Below are positions 54,333 through 62,319 of a stretch of 64,000 bases of DNA, piece after piece. The stretch lies in the NCBI GenBank assembly GCA_016709665.1, contig JADJMI010000001.1:186001-250000 (forward strand), read 5' to 3'. Position 1 is the first letter of the stretch. Every line of letters starts with the position of its first letter. A program made the translations under genes and the position numbers. Below the pieces are notes generated by a model. That model was not told the DNA's origin. It made no database searches and saw only the letters and a program-made list of their open reading frames with translations. The DNA is from Betaproteobacteria bacterium (GTDB lineage Bacteria; Pseudomonadota; Gammaproteobacteria; Burkholderiales; Usitatibacteraceae).

Positions 54333-54349
54333 ATTAGCGGAACATTAAG
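54333..54349 (-). promoter_or_regulatory. PmrA/QseB-box-like site
   Basis: On the minus strand the bases read CTTAAT-GTTCC-GCTAAT, close to the PmrA/QseB consensus of two (C/T)TTAAT hexamers five bases apart; the second hexamer has one or two mismatches. It lies 48 bases upstream of the hemolysin-family start at 54285 and overlaps the stop codon of the upstream methyltransferase gene. The regulator encoded five genes downstream is of the matching subgroup, so autoregulation of the operon is likely. Confidence 0.55.
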
Positions 54350-55067
54350 GGGGGGCTGCGCCCTCCGGAGCGCGCCGCAGCAGGTTCACGCGCATCGGCC
54401 GCACGAATTTCGCCCCGTTCGGGCCAACGTGCGCCGCGAAGCGCCGCTTCACCTCGGCCATCGTCACCGCATCCAGCGAATGTTCGCTGTGCGTCACGTG
54501 GATGAGCTTCGCCTCGAATTCCGCGAAGTCGCGGAAGACGACCGGCATGTCGAAGTGCCGCACCGCCACGCCCAGGAGGACGCCTTGCGCTTCCGCACGG
54601 TCCAGGGCCTCGACGGCCTTGCGCCGCACGAGCTCCTCGTCGTGGAAGAGGCGGATGATCTCGTTGAGGTCTCCCGCGAACACGGGCTCCGAGACGTAGA
54701 GCAGCCCGCCGGGCACGAGCACGCGGCGGATCTCGGCCAGCGCCCGGTCCATGGCGTCGAGGGGCACGTGGTGCAGCGACTTGAACATCGTCACCCCGTC
54801 GAAGGAGGCGTCATCGCAGGGAACGGCCTGGGCCCCGCCGAGCACCGCCGTGAGGCCGGGCATCGCGGGCGCGGCGAGGTTCTTGCCGTGCTGGATGCGG
54901 TCGGCCTCCAGCGCGACCACCGACGCCGCGCCGGCTTCCTTCAGCATGCGCCGCGACATCTGCGCGTCGCCGCAACCGAGGTCGAGCACGCGCGCGCCCT
55001 CGAGCGGCAGCAGGGTCCGCACCAGGTCCAGCTCGTCCTCGACGAATTGCCGCTCGGCCACGTTCAT
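54345..55067 (-). CDS. class I SAM-dependent methyltransferase
   Basis: This 240-residue methyltransferase (Methyltransf_11 type) has motif I V-L-D-L-G-C-G-D-A-Q-M-S, an acidic residue at V-A-L-E-A-D, motif post-I F-D-G-V-T-M-F-K-S-L-H-H-V and motif III V-P-G-G-L-L-Y-V-S-E-P. The substrate is not evident; small molecules are usual. GGAGATCG precedes the ATG. It lies upstream of, and in line with, the hemolysin operon, with 59 bases between its stop and ATG 54285. Read-through could add it to that pathway, although the PmrA-like box in between suggests a separate promoter. Confidence 0.87.
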   Translation of the reverse strand: MNVAERQFVEDELDLVRTLLPLEGARVLDLGCGDAQMSRRMLKEAGAASVVALEADRIQHGKNLAAPAMPGLTAVLGGAQAVPCDDASFDGVTMFKSLHHVPLDAMDRALAEIRRVLVPGGLLYVSEPVFAGDLNEIIRLFHDEELVRRKAVEALDRAEAQGVLLGVAVRHFDMPVVFRDFAEFEAKLIHVTHSEHSLDAVTMAEVKRRFAAHVGPNGAKFVRPMRVNLLRRAPEGAAPP

Positions 55068-55263
55068 GGTTCGATCTCCGCGATGAGGGACCGCGCCCGT
55101 TCGATGGTGTCGATCGACCGGGCGACGTAAGCCGGGACGCTCTCCCCCCTTGTCGAAGGGGGACAGGGAGAATTCGAGCAGGACCATCGGGCGCTCCGTG
55201 CAAGTTGGCGGGGACTTCATCATGATGTCACCGGCGGATTCCGCTGAACACCGAAAGTACCCC

Positions 55264-55704
55264 ATGCCGGCCAAGACACCCGCGAAGCCCGTCCACGCCA
55301 CCCCGGCCGACACATCCGAAGCCGTCGATGCCTTCATGGCCGGGCTCGTCCACCCGCACAAGGCTGCGATCGAGGCGGTGCGAAGTGCGATCCTGGGCGC
55401 CGACGGGTCGATCCGCGAAGGCGTCAAGTGGAACGCGCCCAGCTTCCGGACCGCCGAGTACTTCGCGACGGTGAACCTGCGCGCGAAGGAAGGCATCCAG
55501 GTGGTGATGCACCTGGGCGCGAAGGCGAGGGACCTGCCGGCCGGCGGCGTGACGATCGAGGACCCGGCGGGGATGCTCAAGTGGCTGGCGAAGGACCGGG
55601 CCTTGATCGGGTTCGCGGATGCGGCCGACGTGGCGCGCCGGAGCGAGGCGCTGCAGCGAATCGTCAGCGCCTGGATCGCAAGCCTGCAAATCGGGGACAG
55701 GTGA
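55264..55704 (+). CDS. DUF1801 (YdhG-like) family protein
   Basis: This 146-residue protein has V-D-A-F-M-A-G-L-V-H-P-H-K near the start, then V-K-W-N-A-P-S-F-R-T, which is the DUF1801 pattern (iron-chaperone-fold YdhG/FraA-like). Function is unresolved; YdhG-fold proteins have been linked to iron or metal handling. The stop TGA at 55702-55704 lies inside the dispersed repeat: its last codons read G-D-R-stop, from GGGGACAGGTGA. The natural C-terminus may therefore have been replaced by the repeat. It converges with and overlaps the next gene. Confidence 0.82.
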   Translation: MPAKTPAKPVHATPADTSEAVDAFMAGLVHPHKAAIEAVRSAILGADGSIREGVKWNAPSFRTAEYFATVNLRAKEGIQVVMHLGAKARDLPAGGVTIEDPAGMLKWLAKDRALIGFADAADVARRSEALQRIVSAWIASLQIGDR

Positions 55705-56365
55705 ATTTTTCACCTGTCCCCTTTTTCACCTGTCCCCAATTGCCTCGCCATCCCGCGGTGCGCTCGAGTGCCGAGGCGAGCATCGCCTGCTGTCGCAAGA
55801 GGCCCTTGAGCGCCGCGAGATCGAGCCTCGCCCATTCGTCGCCGGCGATGTGCTGGAGCTGCCTTTCGTGCACCCACACCGGCCCGGTCGCCGCCGGCGC
55901 GTCGAAGAAGGTGATGATGGCGGCACGCGTGGGCGCATCGAGCCAATTGTCGCGGACCGGCACGCCGTCCTGGATCACGACGAATCGTTCGTCGAACTTC
56001 GCATCGCCCGAGGACACGGTCGGCCGGCGGAAGATCTTCGGCACCCGGCCGGGCACGATGTCGATCTGGTGCATCTCCCAGCGGCTGCCGGAAAGCGGCG
56101 TGGAGGTGACGAGCAGTTGCCCGGTGGGGCCGCGATAGCTGCTGTTCCGCATGCGCAGTTCGCGCCGCACCTCGAACGGGCGACCGTCGACATCGATCGT
56201 GAACCACTCGGTGAACTCGTCGCGGCGGGTCGTCGTCGCGCCGGCGGCGGCCGCCAGGGCCGAGAGTTTCGCCGTGTACCGGCGCCGCTCGAATCCCGGG
56301 CCGAACACCATGACGAGGAAGGTGAGGGCAAAGAACCCCAGGCCGATCTGGGCCCAGAGGGGCAT
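55664..56365 (-). CDS. membrane-anchored protein of unknown function, 3' end extended through repeat
   Basis: This 233-residue protein has one N-terminal helix (about 4-22) and a basic stretch (F-E-R-R-R-Y-T), then a mixed globular domain with no recognised motif (W-F-T-I-D-V-D-G-R-P-F-E-V and F-D-E-R-F-V-V-I-Q-D). The native end is probably near R-G-N-W, because the last 25 residues are translated from the palindromic repeat and the antisense of the DUF1801 gene. Its stop is 41 bases inside that gene. Function is unknown. The sequence has no signal peptide cleavage site, so it should stay anchored in the inner membrane. Confidence 0.6.
   Translation of the reverse strand: MPLWAQIGLGFFALTFLVMVFGPGFERRRYTAKLSALAAAAGATTTRRDEFTEWFTIDVDGRPFEVRRELRMRNSSYRGPTGQLLVTSTPLSGSRWEMHQIDIVPGRVPKIFRRPTVSSGDAKFDERFVVIQDGVPVRDNWLDAPTRAAIITFFDAPAATGPVWVHERQLQHIAGDEWARLDLAALKGLLRQQAMLASALERTAGWRGNWGQVKKGTGEKFTCPRFAGLRSRR
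55693..55737. repeat. palindromic element, copy with extra half-site
   Basis: GGGGACAGGTG (55693-55703) and CACCTGTCCCC (55711-55721) are perfect inverted arms with an AT-rich loop. A second CACCTGTCCCC follows at 55727-55737. It joins two convergent genes, provides the DUF1801 stop, and could fold as a terminator-like hairpin. Related elements elsewhere in proteobacteria are mobilised by REP-associated transposases; none is present here. Confidence 0.85.
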
Positions 56366-56418
56366 GACGAGAAAACCCGCGATGGCTTCGTCCGTCCATG
56401 GTTGCCCTCAGGCCGGTA

Positions 56419-56464
56419 GGGGGACAGGTGAAAAATTCACCTGTCCCCAAATTCACCTGTCCCC
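56419..56464. repeat. palindromic element, copy with extra half-site
   Basis: The arms are GGGGGACAGGTG (56419-56430) and CACCTGTCCCC (56438-56448), with an added CACCTGTCCCC at 56454-56464, the same layout as at 55.7 kb. It provides the stop of the enolase-superfamily gene at 56453 (G-D-R-stop on the minus strand). Confidence 0.85.
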
Positions 56465-57572
56465 AACGCGAAAGCGTTCCAGGCTTGCGAGATCGGGCTC
56501 CACGCCAAGACCCGGCCCATCCCCGAGCGTTACCCAGCCGTCTTCAGGCGCGAGCGGACAAACGTTCTCCCGCAGCGGGTTCGGATTGGCGTCCACCTCC
56601 GCATAGCCGTCGGGCCCCATGGCCGCGCGAAGGTGCAGCGATGCGGCGAGTCCCACGCCACCGCCCAGCCAGTGGGGGCAGAACGTCACGCCGTCGCGCC
56701 TGGCGAGTTTCGCGACTTGCAGGCAACCGGAAAGCCCGCCCCACTTGGCCACGTCGGGCTGCACGAAGCCGAGGTGGCCCGAAGCCAGCGCATCGCCGAA
56801 CGAGTCGAGGCCGCGCAGGTTCTCGCCCGCGGCCAGCGGCACCCCCATTCCTCGCCAGTTCCCGCCACGCGCCCAGCGGCTCGTCCGCGGCGATGGGCTC
56901 CTCGACCCACAGGGGATCGAACCCGGCCAGCTCCCGGATCCGGTCCACGGCTTCCGCCGGAGACCAGGCCTGGTTGGCGTCCACCATGATCACGGCATCG
57001 TCACCGAGTGCCCCGCGAATCTCGCGAAAGTTCGACAGGTCGCGCTTCGCGTCGAAGCCCACCTTGAACTTGAAGGCGCGATAGCCTTCGGCACGCTTGC
57101 GCAGCGCCGTTTCCGCGACATCGGCCGGACCCAGGCCGCTCGCATACAGGCGCACGCGCGGCCCCGCATCGGCGCCTCCCAGGAACTTCCACAGCGGCAT
57201 GCCGGCCCGCCGCGCGGCCATATCCCACAGGGCCTGGTCGATGCCGGCCAGCACCTGGGCGAAGGGGCCCGGCTCGCCGCACTGGATCGCGAGGTGCCGC
57301 ACTTGCGCTTCGAGGCGCTCGTGCACGAGGGCCGGGTTGTCCGTGAGGGCACCCTGGACCAGCGGTGCGACGACGCTCTCCAGGAGACGGGCGCGATGCT
57401 CGGCGCCCCCGGGCGGGAAGTTGCAGAAGATCTCGCCCCAGCCCCATGCGCCATCGCTCGCCCACACGCGCAGGAAGAGCGCCGGCCGGTCGGCCATCAC
57501 GCCAAAGGACGTGCGCACGGGCTTCGCGACCGGGGCCCGGTACACCCAGCTTTCCACGCGGCTCACGCGCAT
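56453..57572 (-). pseudogene. enolase-superfamily (mandelate racemase-like) enzyme, frameshifted
   Basis: The gene starts at 57572 and the first frame runs to about 56850, with the catalytic K-x-K (F-K-F-K-V-G) and the metal ligands in M-V-D-A-N-Q-A-W and W-V-E-E-P-I. A run of five C at 56842-56846 shifts the frame; with four it continues through A-G-E-N-L-R-G (third ligand), V-Q-P-D-V-A-K-W-G-G (Asp) and C-P-H-W-L-G (His), giving 372 residues. The His-Asp dyad opposite K-x-K indicates the mandelate racemase subgroup, so racemisation or dehydration of a hydroxy acid. The end (G-D-R-stop) comes from the palindromic repeat. The frame break is very likely a homopolymer read error. Confidence 0.85.
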
Positions 57573-57582
57573 CGCGCTGGCC

Positions 57583-58704
57583 TCAGGGCTCGAAGACGGG
57601 ATGGGCCGGGTCCAGCGCGATGCCGAGGCCCGGCCGTGCGGACAGGACCAGGTGGCCTTCCTCGATCGTCCAGGGCGGTTCGGAAATCGCCTCGAAAAGC
57701 AGCTGGTGGATCATGTGGTACTCGACGGATTCGGCGTGCGGCGCGGCGGCGGCCACGTGCGCATTGGCCGCCAGGCACACCGCCGATGAAGCCGCGTGGA
57801 AGGAGATCGCCCGGTGATGGGCCTGCGCAAGATCGGCCACGCGCATCGCCCCGGTGATGCCCCCGCACAGGATCGCATCGGCATGGACCACGTCGACGCC
57901 GGCCTCCACCAGGCGAAGGAAGGACTCGTCCCCGTACGCGAACTCGTTGCCCGCGACGGCGATGGGGCTCGTCGAACAGACCCGGGCAAGGCCGCGCGTG
58001 TCGTCGGGATGCACCGGCGCCTCGAGGAAATGTATGTCGAAGCGCTCCACCGCGCGCGCGAAGCGCAAGGCGTCCGCCGGGCTGTAGGCGTAGAGCGCAT
58101 CCACCATCAGCCGAACGTCCGGCCCGATGGCCTCGCGCACCGCCCGCACCCGATCGGCATCCTCCGCGATCGTCGCACCGCCCACCTTGATCTTGACGGC
58201 CCGGAGGCCCTGCGCCACGTAGCCGGCCATTTCGGACGCGAGATCGCCGGGCGTCTTGCCGGTTCCATACAGCCCGGCGCTCGCGTAGGCGAACACGCGA
58301 TCGCGCCCCGCGCCCAGCAGGCGGTGCACGGGCTGTCCGAGCTGGTGACCCGCGGCATCCCAGCAGCCGATGTCGATCGCGCTGGCGGCGGCGAAGCACG
58401 CGCCCCCCTTGGCGCTCACGATGGCCGTGTCGATCATCGTGTTCCACCGATGGCGCGCGGCGAGGGGCAACTGGCCGACGACGAGCGGCGCCAGGTCGCG
58501 CTCGATGAGGTCGATCACCGACTGCGCGGTCCCGCCGTCGCAGTAGGCTTCACCGACCCCGAGCGTGCCGTCCTCGAGCTCCACGAACGCGATCACGACG
58601 CGCTTCTCCGACCACCGCGTGCGCGGGTTCCACTGCGGCCGGTCCGAACGCCGGACGGCTGTCCGGGTGAACACGCGCCGGATGGGCGACAGGGTGGCCG
58701 TCAT
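57583..58704 (-). CDS. enolase-superfamily (mandelate racemase/muconate lactonizing) enzyme
   Basis: This 373-residue protein has K-x-K in V-K-I-K-V-G-G, metal ligands in M-V-D-A-L (Asp), F-L-E-A-P-V (Glu) and A-V-A-G-N-E-F (Glu), a following Asp in V-H-A-D-A-I-L-C-G-G, and a His in S-F-H-A-A-S-S. The mandelate racemase-type His-Asp dyad is therefore present. It shares only fold-level likeness with its neighbour, so the two probably act on different intermediates or stereoisomers. ATG 58704 overlaps the FAD enzyme stop (ATGA) and the next gene starts ten bases later. Substrate unknown; sugar acids or aromatic hydroxy acids are typical. Confidence 0.9.
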   Translation of the reverse strand: MTATLSPIRRVFTRTAVRRSDRPQWNPRTRWSEKRVVIAFVELEDGTLGVGEAYCDGGTAQSVIDLIERDLAPLVVGQLPLAARHRWNTMIDTAIVSAKGGACFAAASAIDIGCWDAAGHQLGQPVHRLLGAGRDRVFAYASAGLYGTGKTPGDLASEMAGYVAQGLRAVKIKVGGATIAEDADRVRAVREAIGPDVRLMVDALYAYSPADALRFARAVERFDIHFLEAPVHPDDTRGLARVCSTSPIAVAGNEFAYGDESFLRLVEAGVDVVHADAILCGGITGAMRVADLAQAHHRAISFHAASSAVCLAANAHVAAAAPHAESVEYHMIHQLLFEAISEPPWTIEEGHLVLSARPGLGIALDPAHPVFEP

Positions 58705-60032
58705 GACAGCTCCACGCCGCGGCGGCGAAGCTCCGCGCGGATCGTCGTTCCGGCCAGCGAGCGCGGAGCGACCTTGTCCTTCACGCAGATCGATGCCGCG
58801 AGCCCCACGGCCTGCCCGTAGGCGAAACATTGCGCCGTGACCCGTGCCGAGGCCATCGCCTCGTGCTGGGCCGAGAGGCACCGTCCGGCGGCGATGATTC
58901 CCTCGCCCGTGCGCGGAACGAAGCACTCGTAGGGAATCTCGTAGTAGTCCCGCAGGAGCCAGGAGAGGCGAGGCTTGTCGCCCGAGTGCAGTTCGACCGG
59001 CCAGGGCGAGCGCGCGATGGCCCCGGGCACCTTCCGCCCGGCCACGATGTCGTCGTTCGTGAGCGTGGCGAGGCCGTCGACCTGCCGCGTCTGCCGAACG
59101 CCCACCTGCACGCCCGTGTCGTTGAGGAACGCGCGTTCGCAGCCCGCGAGGTTCGCGCGGAAGAAGCGCACGTAATCGCGCACCTGCAGGCGCCCTTCGA
59201 TCTCCGCCTCCGTGAGGTCGTCGCGGACGAGGGGGTTCAGCTCCCGCCCGTCGGCGCCGATGATGCGCGTGGCGTTGCACAGCAGCTCGCCGGGACGCGG
59301 CGTGGGAAAGAGGAAGATCTTGCGCCGCGGGAGCCGGTAGCCGTTCCCGTCGGCCTGCGCGATCTTCTCCGAAATGTCCGCGCCCATGATCGTGTCCGGC
59401 CCGTGGGCCGCCAGGAAGCGATCGACGTCCACGCCCTGGATGCGGAAGATCATCGTCGGGTTCTGCACGTGCCCGCCCTGCCCCACCGTGAACGGCAATC
59501 CCGCCATGGCGACGACGTCGGCATCGCCGCTCGCGTCGATCACGAGCGGCGCGCGGATCTCGAGCTTGCCTTGCTTGGTGTAGAGAAGAACCCCCTGCAC
59601 CCGATCGCCTTCGACGAGCGCGTCCGTGACCACCGCGTGGAAGATGACGCGAACGCCGGCGCGCCGCAGCAGCGCATCGGCCGAATCGCGCCAGGCCATC
59701 GGGTCGTGCACGCGGCTGAACGAGAGGCCGTAGCGGACCGGGGGCGCGAGGCCGTTGCGCGCTTCCATCTCCGCGATGAAGTCGTCGACGAAACCGTGGA
59801 CGATCTTCTCCGGGCGCCGGTCCGGCGAATCGTCGGCGAGGTAGAGGCCGCAGATGGTGCCGGAGAGGCCCGCGACCGCGCCGCCGCCGCAGAAGCCGTA
59901 GCGTTCCACCAGCGTCACCTTCATGCCCTCGCGTGCCGCCGTGACGGCCGCCGCGACTCCCGCCGCACCGCCGCCCACCACCAGCACGTCGGCCGTTTCC
60001 TGGTCGACGCCTCTCATGTCCCTGAGTGCCAT
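58701..60032 (-). CDS. FAD-dependent oxidoreductase (FAD_oxidored family)
   Basis: This 443-residue flavoprotein has the Rossmann dinucleotide motif V-L-V-V-G-G-G-A-A-G-V-A-A-A at about residues 16-29, with E43 after strand two binding the FAD ribose. The second signature R-A-P-L-V-I-D-A-S-G-D-A-D-V is also clear, as is a C-terminal G-E-G-I-I-A-A-G-R-C. Such proteins (PF12831) oxidise or reduce small organic acids and often sit in catabolic operons. It is the first gene of a three-gene operon with the two enolase-superfamily enzymes and is divergent from the GntR regulator. Confidence 0.88.
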   Translation of the reverse strand: MALRDMRGVDQETADVLVVGGGAAGVAAAVTAAREGMKVTLVERYGFCGGGAVAGLSGTICGLYLADDSPDRRPEKIVHGFVDDFIAEMEARNGLAPPVRYGLSFSRVHDPMAWRDSADALLRRAGVRVIFHAVVTDALVEGDRVQGVLLYTKQGKLEIRAPLVIDASGDADVVAMAGLPFTVGQGGHVQNPTMIFRIQGVDVDRFLAAHGPDTIMGADISEKIAQADGNGYRLPRRKIFLFPTPRPGELLCNATRIIGADGRELNPLVRDDLTEAEIEGRLQVRDYVRFFRANLAGCERAFLNDTGVQVGVRQTRQVDGLATLTNDDIVAGRKVPGAIARSPWPVELHSGDKPRLSWLLRDYYEIPYECFVPRTGEGIIAAGRCLSAQHEAMASARVTAQCFAYGQAVGLAASICVKDKVAPRSLAGTTIRAELRRRGVELS

Positions 60033-60068
60033 GGCCCGCTCCCTCGAATCGCGAATCCGCTTGAAAAG

Positions 60069-60088
60069 CCTAACATACTAGGTTTAGG
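60069..60088. promoter_or_regulatory. probable GntR operator
   Basis: CCTAACATACTAGGTTTAGG contains inverted arms CCTAA (60069-60073) and TTAGG (60084-60088), with an inner CCTA/TAGG pair. It lies in the short gap between the divergent FAD-oxidoreductase and GntR genes. AT-rich in a GC-rich setting, it is well placed to repress both directions. Confidence 0.55.
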
Positions 60089-60112
60089 ATGTTTGAACTT
60101 TCCCGAGGCCCC

Positions 60113-60856
60113 ATGCCCATACCCGCCCCCCGTGCCGGCACACAACCGCGCTACCTCCAGCTGTACGAGGTGCTGCGTGCCCGGCTGGAAGCCGGCCGCT
60201 GGCGAACGGGCGACACGATTCCGTCGATCCCCGAGCTGATGGCGGAGTTCGGCACCGCGCGCGTCACGGTGCGCCAGGCGCTCGAAATGCTGGAAACCGA
60301 GGGCGCCATCCGCAAGCGCCGCGGCGTGGGCACCACCGTCGAGCGGGACCTGACGCGAGGCCGATGGGTGAACCTGCCCACCTCGCTCGACGAGCTGATG
60401 GCCATGATCGACACCATCAAGCCCCAGGTGCTGAACCTCGAGCTGGGCGCCACGCTGCCGGAAGTGCCGATCCCGTCGGACGAGCGGGCGGCGCCGTCGT
60501 ACGTGCGCATGCGGCGCGTGCACCTGCGGGACAACGAACCCTACTGCCTCATCGACCTCGCCCTGGACGAGCGGATCTACCGCAAGCGCCCTGCCCGGTT
60601 CCGCCGGCATCCGGTGCTGTCGGTGCTGAAGGAGGTGCGCGGCCTGCAGGTGGCCTCGGCCCGGCAGCAGCTCACCATCCGCAGCGCGGACGTGGACGAG
60701 GCGAGCCACCTGTCGATCGAACCCGGGGCGCCCGTGGCCGACGTGCGGCGTTCCATCACCGATGCGCGCGGCGTGGTGATCTACGCCGCCGTGGTGCTCT
60801 ACCCGTCGCGAAGCGTGCGACTCGACATGAACCTGATGGTTTCCCACAAAGGCTGA
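60113..60856 (+). CDS. GntR-family transcriptional regulator with UTRA domain
   Basis: This protein has about 247 residues from ATG 60113, which has GAGG just upstream; an earlier in-frame ATG at 60089 abuts the operator and is less likely. The winged helix (about 12-80) shows T-Q-P-R-Y-L-Q-L-Y-E-V-L-R, G-D-T-I-P-S-I-P-E-L-M, R-V-T-V-R-Q-A-L-E-M-L and R-K-R-R-G-V-G-T. The UTRA effector domain (about 95-245) shows R-M-R-R-V-H-L and Y-P-S-R-S-V-R. It probably controls both the divergent FAD/enolase operon and the Bug gene five bases downstream, with a pathway acid as effector. Confidence 0.9.
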   Translation: MPIPAPRAGTQPRYLQLYEVLRARLEAGRWRTGDTIPSIPELMAEFGTARVTVRQALEMLETEGAIRKRRGVGTTVERDLTRGRWVNLPTSLDELMAMIDTIKPQVLNLELGATLPEVPIPSDERAAPSYVRMRRVHLRDNEPYCLIDLALDERIYRKRPARFRRHPVLSVLKEVRGLQVASARQQLTIRSADVDEASHLSIEPGAPVADVRRSITDARGVVIYAAVVLYPSRSVRLDMNLMVSHKG

Positions 60857-60860
60857 CACC

Positions 60861-61844
60861 ATGGAACGACGCCAATTCCTCGCCACCGCCGGAGCCGGTC
60901 TCGCCGGCCTCGCCGCTCCCTTCGCCGTGCGCGCGCAGGCCTGGCCCGCGCGGCCCATCACCTTCATCTACGCCTATGCGGCCGGCGGCGGGGGCGACCC
61001 GATCGCGCGGCAACTCGGCGAGGGAGTCGGCAGGCGCCTGGGCCAGCCGATCATCGTGGAGAACAAGACGGGCGCGGCCGGGATGATCGGGGCCACGGCT
61101 GCGGCGAAAGCGCCGGCGGACGGCTACACGTTCCTCTTCGGCGTCTCCAACGAACTGGTGATCAACCAGTCCATGTACAAGACGATGACGTACAACCCGG
61201 AGAAGGACTTCGCGCCGGTGTGCCTCGTCGTGACGCTGCCGCTGCTGCTGGTGGCGAGCGCCGCCTCGAAGATCACGAGCGTCGCGGACCTCGTGGCGCG
61301 CGCGAACGCGCAACCCGGCAAGCTCAACTACGCCTCGCCCGGCAGCGGAACGCTGCAGCACCTGGCGGCGGAACTGCTGCAGCGCACGGCCGGCATCAAG
61401 ATGGCGCACGTGCCCTATCGCGGCGTCGCTGCCGTCACGACGGACCTGCTGGCAGGAACGGTGGACGTCGGGTTCGTCGGGCTGCCGACGGCGCTGCCCC
61501 ATGTGAAGGCGGGCAAGCTCGCGGCGCTGGGCGTATCGACCGCCAAGCGTTCCGCCGCGGCCTCGGACCTTCCCGCGCTGGCCGAATCGCCGGCCCTGAA
61601 GGGGTTCGACCTCACGCAGTGGTTCGGCATCGTGGCGCCCTCGGGGACGCCCGCTCCCATCATCGAGCGGATGCAGAAGGAAGTCGCGGCCGTGATGGCC
61701 GACGAGGCGCTGCGCGCCAAGCTGCTCGGGCAGGGCGCCGAGCCGGCCGTCGGGACGCCGGCCCAGTTCGGCGAACTCATGAAGGCGCAGCGGGAGAACT
61801 ACGCGCGCATCGTGAAGGAAGCGAACATCAAGGTCGATTCGTAG
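60861..61844 (+). CDS. Bug-family (TctC-like) periplasmic solute-binding protein
   Basis: This 327-residue protein has an N-terminus M-E-R-R-Q-F-L-A with a twin-arginine-like start, but without the full Tat consensus; cleavage is expected after V-R-A-Q. The family motifs are W-P-A-R-P-I-T-F-I-Y-A-Y-A-A-G-G, I-I-V-E-N-K-T-G-A, A-P-A-D-G-Y-T-F-L and H-V-P-Y-R-G. It is four bases after the GntR gene, so it is co-transcribed with its regulator and opposite the catabolic genes. It should bind the acid degraded by the FAD and enolase-superfamily enzymes. No membrane partner is present. Confidence 0.92.
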   Translation: MERRQFLATAGAGLAGLAAPFAVRAQAWPARPITFIYAYAAGGGGDPIARQLGEGVGRRLGQPIIVENKTGAAGMIGATAAAKAPADGYTFLFGVSNELVINQSMYKTMTYNPEKDFAPVCLVVTLPLLLVASAASKITSVADLVARANAQPGKLNYASPGSGTLQHLAAELLQRTAGIKMAHVPYRGVAAVTTDLLAGTVDVGFVGLPTALPHVKAGKLAALGVSTAKRSAAASDLPALAESPALKGFDLTQWFGIVAPSGTPAPIIERMQKEVAAVMADEALRAKLLGQGAEPAVGTPAQFGELMKAQRENYARIVKEANIKVDS

Positions 61845-62319
61845 CCCGCTTCCGGCGGGCTCCCGACTTCCTCGCACCGTACGCAGGCGCCGTCGCCTCA
61901 TGGGCCGATGGGGCGAGGAAGGGATTGCCGACCTCGAGGCTCCCGAAGCGCCGGCCATGCTGCAGGTCCTCGCTCAGGAGGACATCGCAGCGCGCATCCA
62001 ACGCCGCCTGCACGATGAGGCCGTCCCAGATCGAAAGCGAATGGGCCTGGTGCAGCTCGATGCCGCGCGCCACGAGATCGGCGGTGTGGGGCACCGTGTC
62101 GTGCGAGCCCCAGAATCGGACGAAGTCGAGCGCCAATTCCGGCTCCAGGAACCGGCGCCGCACCGACGTCGCGTAGAACTCCGCGAGGACCTGCGCACTG
62201 ACCACGAAGGACTCGTCCTCGATCGCGTTCCAGATCAGCGTCCGGGCCCGTGTGCGCTTGGCAACGTCACCCGGATCGTGCGAATAGACGAGGATGTTGG
62301 TGTCGAAGAAACACCTCAC
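61828..62319 (-). CDS. PIN-domain toxin (VapC-like)
   Basis: This 163-residue toxin starts at GTG 62319, overlapping the antitoxin stop (GTGA). C-F-F-D-T-N-I-L-V-Y-S (first Asp), L-A-E-F (Glu), S-I-W-D-G-L-I-V (Asp) and L-S-E-D-L-Q-H-G (final acids) make up the PIN active site. A C-terminal basic tail of about 25 residues (K-S-G-A-R-R-K-R) overlaps the 3' end of the Bug gene by 17 bases, longer than usual and possibly a recent gene-end shift. Members cleave RNA when freed from the antitoxin. Confidence 0.9.
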   Translation of the reverse strand: MRCFFDTNILVYSHDPGDVAKRTRARTLIWNAIEDESFVVSAQVLAEFYATSVRRRFLEPELALDFVRFWGSHDTVPHTADLVARGIELHQAHSLSIWDGLIVQAALDARCDVLLSEDLQHGRRFGSLEVGNPFLAPSAHEATAPAYGARKSGARRKRATNRP

